This document shows, one piece after another, positions 46,980 to 57,336 of a stretch of 64,000 nucleotides of DNA. The notes under the pieces were generated by a model. That model was not told where the DNA came from. It was given only the letters and a program-made list of their open reading frames with translations, and searched no databases. Numbering within the stretch: position 1 is the stretch's first letter; each line of letters starts with the position of its first letter. A program made the translations under genes and the position numbers. Location of the stretch: the NCBI GenBank assembly GCA_022592435.1, contig JABYQS010000002.1, positions 682,001 to 746,000 of the forward strand, written 5' to 3'. Origin of the DNA: Cerioporus squamosus (lineage: Eukaryota; Basidiomycota; Agaricomycetes; Polyporales; Polyporaceae).

Positions 46980-48506
46980 ATGCGTTTCTCCAGCATTGTC
47001 ATCCTTCCCTTCGCCCTCGCAGGCATGGTCGCTGCCGGTCCCATTGCCGAGAAGCGAGCCTCGTTCACACTCCAGAACGGCAAGGACGCACAGGCTCTCA
47101 ACCGCAAGTTCGCGTCGCTCAACGTGAACTCGAAGTGCACGTCCGGCGAGAATGCTTGCATTGACGGCGCGTTCGCTCAATGCGTCAACGGCAAGTTTGT
47201 CACGACCCCGTGCAATGGGGGCCTGACATGCGTCGCCCTGCCGCTGGTCAACAGTGCCGGAACCAGGTTTGTTTCTCATCATGCTGTAGCAGCTGTACCT
47301 GGACCGTTTATTGAATCTTTTGATCAGCGTCACTTGTGATACCGAGGCGGACGCCGCAGCCCGTATTGCGCGCACTGGCGCAAGTGGCGGCATCCGGGGG
47401 CGCGACCTTGAATCGTGAGTTCGTTTCATCAGTTGTCAAATTACGGCACTCACACCGGCTTTGTAGTCGTGCATCCTTCACGCTCCAGAACGGCAAAGAC
47501 GCACAAGCACTCAACCGCAAGTTCCAGACCCTCAACGCAAACTCGCCTTGCCAATCCGGCGAGAACGCTTGTATCAACGGCGCCTTCGCTCAGTGTGCCA
47601 ATGGCAAATTCGTCACTTTCCCTTGCAACACGGGCTTGAAGTGCTTCGCACTTCCATTGGTTCTTTCCCCTGGGACTAGGTGTGTATTCCTCTCTTCATC
47701 CGACCTGCGAGTAAATACTAAATTGACAACTTCCAGCCTTGTCTGCGACACTGAGGCCGATGCTGCGGCTCGCATCGCGGCTACGGGTGCGGGTGGATTG
47801 TTCGGTCGTGATTTAGAAGAGTCAGTCTAGAATAGCTCGTCACGAAATCCAAAGCGCGATATTTATGTGAATGTGCTCCCATGTGACAGACGCGCCGTCA
47901 AGGCACCCGCAGCATGCAAAGCCAAGAAGCGGGAGGACTTCACCGAACGCTCTGTGGACGCCCCGCTGGTCAAGCGCATCGCGCAGACAGATCTGGGCGC
48001 AGTTGCGCAGAGCTGGCAAAACCTGTGCCTCAAGAGCGGCGGCGATATCCACACGGGAGACCCATGTGTCAAGCTTGCTGGGATTAACGGGATTAACGCT
48101 CTCCTCGCGAACGCCGACCCCTGTGCGCAGCAGGAGAATGCAGACGCGATGATTGATTTTGCCAAGTCTCGCGGGATCAAGAACAAAGCGGCTCTCATCG
48201 CGAATGCGGTCAGCTACGCAAAGCACCCGCGCAACGCGCTGAACATCAACGGCGTCGTTCCCAGCACGCCGTTCTGCCAGAAGGCCCCCCGGAACGCCGA
48301 ATTGAAGGGCCTCTCGCATGTGCAGCTCCAAGGCGTGGACCCCGGTCTCTTTGGTGCTCCGAACATCGACATCTTCCCCTTCGGCGAGCGTAAGTCTCTG
48401 CTTGACGTCTCTAGTGCATATAGGAGGCTGACTGGCATGCGCCTATGTAGCCGGCTCGTGCCCCTTCGGCAAGAAGCCCGACACCAAGACCTGCACTTGC
48501 AAGTAA
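46980..48506 (+). CDS. Secreted protein: two CBM19-like cysteine modules plus a C-terminal domain shared with the gene at 62,094
   Basis: Six exons (46980-47266, 47328-47414, 47467-47679, 47737-47820, 47890-48389, 48451-48506) give 1227 nt and 408 residues. A signal peptide, MRFSSIVILPFALAGMVAAG, is followed by a dibasic EKR site. Two tandem modules start ASFTLQNGKDAQALNRKF; each has six Cys with the pattern CxSGENACI(D/N)GAFAQC, CN(G/T)GL(T/K)C and C at (T/V)CDTEADAAARIA. The spacing resembles chitin-binding CBM19 (my inference). After further basic pairs (ERR, KKR, VKR) the C-terminal domain begins IAQTDLGAVAQSWQNLC and runs through DPCAQQENADAMIDFAKS and HPRNALNINGVVPSTPFC to CPFGKKPDTKTCTCK. 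Likely extracellular or wall-associated. The frame is intact. Biological role unknown. Confidence 0.9.
47062..47820 (+). repeat. Tandem duplication of a two-exon cysteine module within the secreted-protein gene
   Basis: Copy 1 is 47062-47266 plus 47328-47414; copy 2 is 47467-47679 plus 47737-47820. Both copies start with the same peptide (ASFTLQNGKDAQALNRKF), have an internal intron in phase 2 at the same place (after GT, before the next Cys) and end with a phase-2 intron. Intron sequences differ between copies, so the duplication is not recent. Confidence 0.85.
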
Positions 48507-48903
48507 GGAGCCAGAATGGGTGGGATAGTGATGACGATTTCTATTTCTATTTATTGGAATGTCGGGCATCATGGCTTAGCAGTATGGCTTTGGTGATATC
48601 TCATGATGAGCGTTCTTCGAGCGTTCCTTGCGGATTCCTTCGACTCGTGCGACGTGAATCTGTAGGATTCCCAGAGTCCCGCTAATGCCTACAAATGACT
48701 TGGCCTTATAACGGACAAGATGAGAGAGTGGTTCTGCAGCTCGACTTGACGCCGTTCAATAGACGGTGTTTATGTAATCCTGTTTACCAAGGGCTTCTGA
48801 TCCTAACAGCATCAAACACCCGCCTGAATACCCGGCGCCTCTTGATATTGGAGACGTCATCTGCCTCCCTGCTTCGCTCTACGGTCTCTGGCTGGTCTCG
48901 ACA
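48507..48903. other. Intergenic: secreted-protein 3' flank and SRP102 promoter
   Basis: About 400 bp between same-strand genes with no open frame of interest. Confidence 0.5.
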
Positions 48904-49897
48904 ATGGATGCTGCATCACCCACTCCGGAGGTGTTGTCTCCCGCTGCGGCATTTACGTCTCAACTCCAAGTTGTTGCTGCTCTGGTCTTCGCCGTGGTCC
49001 TCGTCATCAGTCCGTGTTAACCCGTTCTCTACCGGTCAAGCGTTGACAAGCCCCCAGTATCTGTGTTCTTCGCAAGGAGAAAGTCAACGCAACGTGGAGA
49101 TGCAGTGATACTAGCAGGTTGTTCCGATGCTGGAAAGACCGCCATACTGTCCACTGTAAGTACCACTGAACTCATACATCGCACAACCCGCCTCACGCTT
49201 TACCCTAAGTTAGTGTACCAGCAGACCCTCCCGACGCATGCATCCATGCAGACAAATGCCGCCATCATGGCCCTTCCGCAGGCTCACAATACTCTCCGTC
49301 TCATTGATGTTCCCGGACACCCTCGTATCCGCGACCAATTCCAGGAATATCTCCCGCACGCAAAAGCCGTGGCGTTTGTGGTAGACTCGAGCACGATCTC
49401 ACGGAACGGCGCGGCCGTCGCAGAGTATGTGATCTGTCCTGCACTACCTGCTCTACGTTCAACTTTCTTCCCCTAGGCACTTACATATGATCTTGAACGC
49501 GCTCACGTCACTTCCGCCCTCGCGCGGGACACCCTCCCTTATAATTGTCGCACACAAGTGCGACTTACTGAAGGCCAGCGCGACTGCATCCGCCGAGCAG
49601 CTCGCGATCAACCGCGTACGAACAATCCTCGAACGCGAGCTGGAGAAGCGCAGAGCTTCAGATGCGAACGGTGTCGGGGTGGAGAGCCTGGGTGCGGAGG
49701 ACGCCGACTCACAGATGGGCGGTCTGGAGTGCTCGGGCAATCGCGAGTTCAAGTTTGCTAAATGGGAAGGCGGAGAAGTTGGGTTCGTTGGGACCTCCGT
49801 GTCGGTTGGGAAGCAAGCAGTTGTCTCTGCTGACGAAAAGCACCCTGAGGGCGACGGACTGTCGCCCCTTCGTGAATGGCTTGAGGGTCTGCCATAG
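48904..49897 (+). CDS. SRP102: Signal recognition particle receptor beta subunit (SRbeta) GTPase
   Basis: ER-membrane GTPase that anchors the SRP receptor alpha subunit and helps deliver ribosomes to the translocon. Four exons (48904-49009, 49058-49155, 49210-49424, 49477-49897) give 840 nt and 279 residues, in phase. One N-terminal membrane span (LQVVAALVFAVVLVI) precedes the GTPase fold: P-loop AGCSDAGKTAI, switch segment THASMQTNAAIM, G3 DVPGHPRIRDQF, G4-like AHKCDLLKA and a C-terminal FVGTSV. An acidic/Gly insertion near residues 200-235 (about ESLGAEDADSQMGG) is longer than in yeast. It is followed on the same strand by SAR1. Confidence 0.95.
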
Positions 49898-50674
49898 CCG
49901 TGTTGTACTACTTTGTATCTGCAGGTGTTCCTGTTGCTGGATTGTGTCCCTCAAGCTGAGTGCCCTGCAGTCACGACTTGTCAATGTCGCTGGCCTGACT
50001 GAGCGCCCACGCAAACTCGGGCAAACAGAGGAAAGTTTATAAGGTGAGGACACTACGGCTTCGTCTTCTTCACGCAACCTCTTAGACAGTGCCTGTCCCT
50101 TCGATACGCAGCACAGCGGACACGGCGATTCGGTTATGCGGAGAGTAGGTCCCGAGGACAGGGAGGATTTAAGAGCTCACGCACCCTTCTTCCGAGAAGC
50201 CGTGGTGTAGTGAGTGTCAGAACCTCTCTACATTTCTTGCCAGAATGTACATTCTCTGTCAATTCGTACTCGTTCATCAAATGCATGCGATCTTTGCTCA
50301 TTTCGCTGCGCCCTGGAGAGACTCTGGGGATATGTAGAATGCGACTAGTAGTACTGCAACCCATGCCCAAGGCTGCGCGGTGCTTACCTCTCCTGGTAAG
50401 TACATCGTCTCAAGTGCCCTTCTCTCCGTTCATCGTGGCTTGTGTCCTTCGTGCTCAAGGCGGACGAGATTGAGCGGACAAGCATGGTTGTTGGAACGTT
50501 TCTCGACCGGTCTCGAGTCTCGACAAAGGCAGGCCATGGGCGTCTACGACCACGTCACTGTAAAGCACGCGTCAGGAACCTCTCCTCCCTTCAGCCACTT
50601 GCCACAGTACTCCTCTTTCCGAGGCTCCCCACTACCTCCTCTAGCTTACCCTCCGTCTCCTCTTCGACGACACT
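49898..50674. other. Intergenic: SRP102 3' flank and SAR1 promoter
   Basis: About 780 bp. The last 120 bp before the SAR1 ATG are very CT-rich, as in core promoters of highly expressed basidiomycete genes. No other gene seen. Confidence 0.5.
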
Positions 50675-51585
<911 letters not shown>

Positions 51586-51917
51586 GCTGCACGGTTGTTG
51601 GACATTTCCGTTATCTGGCTACTAAAGTACTACGTAGACCTACGTGTTTTCGACTAGTCTTTCCCTCCTTTATGTTGTGGAATGTTACTTGTGTTCCTGT
51701 TTGTCCTCCATCAGACAGTAGCAGGGTTGGTCGCACGGAGGACTGTATCTGGAGGGGTTTCTAATCTTATTCTTGCTCTGACATACGTGTGATGACCCAG
51801 TGTGTATGTTCAATTTTGCGTAACGTAGTTGGAGGGGAGCTCGAAGAAGTGAGTTGTAGTCCGTCATGGAGGACTTGCGGGATCGCGCGCGGAACCACAT
51901 ATGAAGCGCCATGCGTC
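51586..51917. other. Intergenic between SAR1 and GPI14
   Basis: 332 bp between same-strand genes; the sequence around 51780-51915 is the probable GPI14 leader, with a short upstream open frame from 51789. Confidence 0.5.
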
Positions 51918-53469
51918 ATGTCCTTGTACTCGAACCGCACCATCCACTATGTGCCTTCGTTCTCTAGCATCCTCTTGATTTCCTCCTTATTGCGCGTCGC
52001 TCTCATCGTCTACAGCGAATGGCACGATGCGCATTCAGTTGTGAAGTATACGGACGTGGACTATCGCGTCTTCAGTGACGCGGCACGCTTCGTGCTCAAT
52101 CCTACCCCGGAGAACCATGCGGAGGGTCCGCTTGCTCAGTGGCTGCATGTTGGAAGGTGAGTAGCATTCAGATCCTGATATATGACTCTGAAGGTGCTTC
52201 GTTCTGGCAGTCCATATACGCGAGCAACATACCGCTACACACCCCTGCTCGCGGTTCTCCTCGCCCCGAACGAATGGCTGCATCCATCGTTCGGAAAGTT
52301 CATCTTCGCCGCTTCGGACATCGTAGCAGGGCTGCTCATGTACAGACTGCTCGTTTCCGTCATTCTCCCAAGCGCATCCCAGGCTGCCAACGCGTCGGGG
52401 AAGGAGCCAGGCTCGCGTCCGCCGCAGAGCGTGGAAGGAGAGGACGCCATACGACGACAAGCTACGTTCCTGGTCTCCCTGCACCTTCTCAGTCCCTTTG
52501 GTCTTCACCATCTCCACGCGCGGCTCTTCTGAGTCCGTCCTCTCGCTCTTCGTGCTGGCTACGCTCTACTACGCGCTCCAGGACAGATGGGACCTCTCCG
52601 CGGTACTCCTCGGGCTGTCCACCCACTGGAAAATATACCCCTTCATCTACGGTGTTGCGTGCCTCGGCGTTATCAGGAGTGGACAGGGCACAGGGCGGGG
52701 TTGGGAGGGATGGGTGCGGTCAATTGTGAACGCACGCACGATCAGGTTCGCTGTGATCAGTGGAATGACATTCATCGGTATTGGTGTCGCGATGTATGCC
52801 ATGTGAGTAGACGACTACTTCTGCCCGTTCGTATTGCTGACAGTTCTGCGTATCGAATGCACGGTACAGATGGGGACAGCCGTTCCTCGAAGAGTCCTAC
52901 TTATACCACCTGCACCGGCTCGACCACCGACACAACTTCTCCCCGTACTTCTACCTAGTCTACCTCACGTATCCGTCCACCTCGTCTGCTCCCGAGACGT
53001 CAATGTGGAAGCGATTGCTGCGGTCCCCATTGACGAGCTTCGTTCCCCAAATGACGCTTGCGCTCGGGACGGGCTTGCTCTTCGGACGTCGGAAAGCGGA
53101 TCTGGTCTTCACCTGGTTTGTGCAGACGTTCGTATTCGTCGTCTTCAACAAGGTGTGCACATCACAAGTGAGTGCCCAGTACAGTTGCGCCTTCACGTTG
53201 CATTGCTCACCGGACAACGATTGCAGTACTTCCTGTGGTATACTCTCTTCTTGCCTCTGCTGGTTCCAAGACTATCCATGTCCTTTCGTCGTGCCCTGGC
53301 GTACGGCGCTGTATGGATCGGGACGCAGGCGCTGTGGCTGGCGGAAGCTTACAAGCTCGAGTTCCTCGCGCAGAACGTCTTCTTCGGACTCTGGATCAGG
53401 AGCTTGATCTATGTTGTCGGGAATTGTTGGGTCCTTGCAGGGCTTATGGACGCGTACGCACGGACATGA
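51918..53469 (+). CDS. GPI14: GPI mannosyltransferase I (PIG-M/Gpi14)
   Basis: Adds the first mannose to GlcN-PI in the ER lumen (GT50). Exons: 51918-52156, 52211-52802, 52870-53167, 53227-53469. The catalytic DxD-type motif is [16 protein letters not shown]. Other family blocks are [82 protein letters not shown] and [19 protein letters not shown]. It has eight or more hydrophobic spans and ends [11 protein letters not shown]. The exon sum is one over a multiple of three: an extra G at 52499-52501 separates LLSPF from VFTISTRG; read literally, the protein would stop at 52532. All motifs are intact on either side, so I treat it as one gene. Confidence 0.93.
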
Positions 53470-53582
53470 AGAGGTCGAACTGTTTTGATAGCGTTACAAT
53501 GCAAAGCTGAGACAATCCTGGATACTGTACATGGATGCGCCCGCTGGATCCCGCAGATATTGGAAGTCGTAGATGGTATCGC
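53470..53582. other. Convergent 113-bp 3' intergenic spacer
   Basis: Very short spacer between the converging GPI14 and GMF genes; their 3'UTRs probably overlap. Confidence 0.5.
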
Positions 53583-54229
53583 TCATCCGTGAAGGAGTTT
53601 CTGGTCGATCATTTCCTTCGTAAATCCTTCGGCGCCGTCTCGCACTTCGATGACCTTGCTGACGTCCGCCTTTGCAGATAGGTCAGGTGAGACTCCTCTT
53701 TGAACGTGCGATGGCACATACAGTGGTCTGGAAGTCCAAGAAGGCACTCGCATGAAGTGTCAAGAGGCCCATCTCGCTCGAAGTCGGTGCCCAATTGACG
53801 AGGACAAGGGGGAAACTCTTCCTCCCGTCCGAATGATTGAGCTCATACGACAAGACGACGTATCTTGGTGAGTTCTCCGGGAGCTCTGTTTGCGCGTGCG
53901 CGCCGGAGGTCGATGGTGCAAGGGAAGGAGGGCGGCCGATCTAGCACGATGGCCAACGGAGGAGTGGGGGTATGTGCACACCTTCTGCGAGGTCCTCGAT
54001 GCTGATATCGTCGAACTGCTCGACCTCCTCCATCACCAGCTTCTGCTTGTTGATCTTGATGACGATGGCTGCATGACCTGCGTCGCGCCTTGCGAACCGG
54101 AACTTGCGGAGAGAGGTCTTGAGTTCCTGGGGGATATCGACGGTACGGGACTGTGTGAGGCCATGTCGGGGGGATCGAGAGCGATCAGAATGCAGCCCGG
54201 GCTCGGAGTACAGGAGGAACACAGACCAT
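53583..54229 (-). CDS. Glia maturation factor homologue (ADF-H family actin debrancher)
   Basis: GMF binds Arp2/3, promotes debranching and blocks nucleation at actin patches. Exons: 54229-54227 (ATG only), 54150-53982, 53885-53722, 53669-53583; 423 nt, 140 residues, the normal GMF length. Sequence blocks: SRTVDIPQELKTSLRKFRFA, VIKINKQKLVMEEVEQFDDI, LPENSPRYVVLSYELNHSDG, NWAPTSSEMGLLTLHASA, FQTTADVSKVIEVRDG and the end EMIDQKLLHG. An in-frame ATG at 54330 offers an alternative unspliced start with about 45 unconserved residues; I prefer the spliced start because SRTVDIPQ follows directly. Confidence 0.93.
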
Positions 54230-54576
54230 GGTGACGGTTCCGAGTCGGATTGAGGTAATATATGACCCTTGGGCGGGTTCGGACGAGACCTGTACAGTAT
54301 GTAGCGGCGCGGCCGCGGTGAAACGGACATGCTCGGGATATCTGATAAGATAACCGGAGTGTGTCAATCTGATTAGATGGGCGTATTTGCGGTTTGTGAT
54401 TGGCCAGACAGCGCAGACGCCCGATCTCCTTGTGGCACTTCTTCCCTGGAGAACTCTCCGGGCGAGCTTCTTGGGCGATATGTCGAGGAGCCCTGGCAGT
54501 CCCCGCAGTGATGATCTTCGCTCGGCGGCATGTACAAGCGTCCGATAGGTTCGTACGACCTTGAACTCTTACCACC
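54230..54576. promoter_or_regulatory. Divergent promoter between GMF and the first MFS transporter
   Basis: 347 bp separate the two start codons. No TATA box is visible on either strand at the expected spacing. Confidence 0.5.
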
Positions 54577-56716
54577 ATGTCCGACGCGCCGTTGCTCGAG
54601 GATGAGGTCACAACAGAAGGTGCGTGTACTTATTGGCGCACCCCGCATGCCTGCCTAATCATGTCATCTTCGCAGCTGTAACCGCCGCGCGTCAAGAAAC
54701 CTACGAGGCTAATGCAGACAATACGCCTGTGGAGGAACCCTCGAAGTCGCGGTGGCTCAAGGCGTCCCCAATATGGTGCGTCTCCACAAAGCCGACCATA
54801 GCGGTATCTGACCTTCTACGTGGTGCGCAGGATGTTAGCCTTGGTCGCGATTGCTGCCATCTCGACTTCCGGGACGGTTGCGCCCCGAGTCGAGATATAC
54901 ACCCGGACTATCTGCCGTGACTTTGGATTGGATGGGGGCTACGAGGAATGCCGGTCGAACCCCAAGGTGCAGGCATCCGCCGCGCAACTGATGGCCGTCA
55001 TCTCCGCACTGTCCGGATTGCTCTCGACCGTGTCTGCGGCGTGGTGGGGCTCGGTGAGTGTTCATGCGAACGTTGTGAGTTGTTCGCGTGCTGAGATACG
55101 GACTGGACTCACAGCTGTCAGACTGTTATGGGCGTATGTGGGTGCTGAGCTTCAATGTCGGCGGGCTCATGCTGTCCGACATGACCTTCCTGACGGTTGC
55201 ACACTACTGGGAGACATTGCCTGGCACCTACTGGTGGTTCGCGCTCGGGCCCATCATTGAGGGTGCAGTTGGAGGTCGGTATTCTCGTTGCAGTGCCGCG
55301 CTGGTCCGAAGCAAGCTAACGACATGAGCCTGCAGGCATATCGGTGGCTTCGATCATCATGCATGCCTATATTTCCGACTGCTCTGACCCTACAGCAAGA
55401 TCTCGAGCATTCTCACAACTCATGGGTCTGCTTTTTGTCGGCATGAGCGTCGGACCTCTGCTCTCCGGCTACATAATGCGCACTACCAGCCAGCTGCTCC
55501 CGGTGTTCTACGCTACGGCGGCAATCGACACCACCGTGACGCTGGCCGTCTGGTTCATTATGCCGGAATCGCTGCCTCGTGCAGAGATGCAGAAACATCG
55601 CGCGGCTCGAGACCGGCGCAGGGCCACGATGGGCACTGGGCTTGCGGGATGGCTGAAGCGCGTCGGAAGCACGTTTGACGTCGTGTCCCCGCTCTCGATA
55701 TTGCTCCCCAGGAAGGTCGAGCATGCCGGGAACAAGACTTCGGTAGATTGGAACATGACTATCCTTGGTGCAGCCTACGGCTTCGGGACCTTCATCCAGG
55801 TGTGTTGCCTTCCAATCTTCACCCGTAATGACACTAGTCTCACAGGAAAGTGGCAAGGCTGCAATATACCAGCAAATACAGTATGCGTCGTCGTTCTTCG
55901 AATGGACTTCAGATATAGTACGCATACCCTTGTGGAAGTGACTGTAACGCTACTGACCGCTGACCCTGCATAGGTCAGTTACTGGCTGGGAATCATGCAC
56001 ATAGCCAAAGCAGTCTACCTAACGTTACTGTTCCCTGGTATGTCATACAATCCTCGTCGGTCGGAAGCGAGGCCTTACGTTTATGTGCAGGACTTGTCAG
56101 AATCCTCGTCTTCGTGTGGGCTCGGCGGCGGCGGTCTCAAGCCGGCGAGTCGCAACCCCTGATGGCCGATGACCCGACAACACCGTCGAACAAAGTCGCA
56201 CCAACAGCTGCGCTTGATTTGTGGCTGGCTCGTGCAGCCGTTCTCCTGGACATCTTCTTCTACGCCATGGCGTTCAAGACCAAATCCGGCGTTCTGTTCG
56301 CGCTCTACACATCATGCATCGCGTTTGGCACCCACTTCGGTCCAACGGTGCAAAGTCTGGCGCTGGATCTCTACACTCGCCACGGAGAGACGGACACAGG
56401 ACGCCTCCTGGGAGCGTTGACCGTGATCTCCGCGCTAAGGTATGTGTATTTCTGAGCACAGACAGTCCGAGGTTTGTCATGACACTTTGGTCACTTCAGC
56501 TCCCATATAATCGGCCCGGCGCTGTTTGGCTTCATCTACATGAAGACCGTCGCGACGGTGCCCGGCGCGTTCTATCTACTGCAATGCGCAGCGTTGTTCG
56601 TCAGCTTGGTTCTGCTGTCCTTCGTGCAACTGCGCAGGGAGCCCAAGGTTGACGTTGACGGGGAATCACCGCCCGAGGCTGCGGCATCTGCGGCCGATCT
56701 TGCGGGCAGAAGGTAA
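54577..56716 (+). CDS. Major facilitator superfamily transporter, copy 1
   Basis: Proton-linked solute or drug transporter of unknown substrate. Nine exons (54577-54619, 54676-54775, 54831-55053, 55115-55274, 55336-55799, 55846-55917, 55974-56037, 56091-56439, 56500-56716) give 1692 nt and 563 residues, in phase. About twelve hydrophobic spans; first loop motif A is WWGSLSDCYGRMWVL, and the TM5 area has SDPTARSRAFSQLMGLLFVGM. A long cytosolic loop lies between TM6 and TM7 (PRAEMQKHRAARDRRRATMG). The sequence LQSLALDLYTRHGETDTGRL-like VQSLALDLYTRHGETDTG precedes the last span. Followed 620 bp later by a divergent paralogue. Confidence 0.92.
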
Positions 56717-57336
56717 CGGAAGTTGGAGATGCGCTGCGAGTTTGTGGAGGGGGTGCCGACGAGGTGTGTCTGAAGATCTAAACCACATCCGTTTCATTAG
56801 GTATATGGGAACCGCTCGCGCGGGCAAGATAAGCAGTTGGTAAGGACCGAGAGCAATAGATGTACTTATGATTGCTGTTTATTACGCACGGCGCGGCCGA
56901 CCTTGTTATCATGGATCGAGCGGGTGCCTCTGAAGTTCGAGACGACCTCGAGGCTGCGCGGGTGCCCGCTGCGCCTTCTCCGTCCGCGGCCCTGACCGCA
57001 AAGACAACCTTATGTATGTGCAGAAGCATTCACTGACTGTACGGATGCAAAGGTGGAGATCTCGCACCCATGCCGCATGTGCCACGCCAGGGGCTGGCGC
57101 AATCTCACGGCCGGGATATAACTCGCTCGTAGGTGATGACATAGCTCAGATCCTCCTGCTGTACGGCCGTCCGCCGTTTATCTCTCCGACCGTTGCCACC
57201 AGATACACTCCCCACAGCCTATAAGCCTGGCATCGACTGAACGCCCCCCTCGTCCTCAGCTCTTCGTCCCGACTCCTCCCCAGCTGGTCGTCTAGCCGCG
57301 CATTGACGTCGGTCTCTCACGCTTCGCGCCCGAACG
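56717..57336. promoter_or_regulatory. Spacer between tandem MFS genes, promoter of copy 2
   Basis: 620 bp. The sequence near 57225-57330 is CT-rich directly before the copy-2 ATG. No other gene. Confidence 0.5.
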
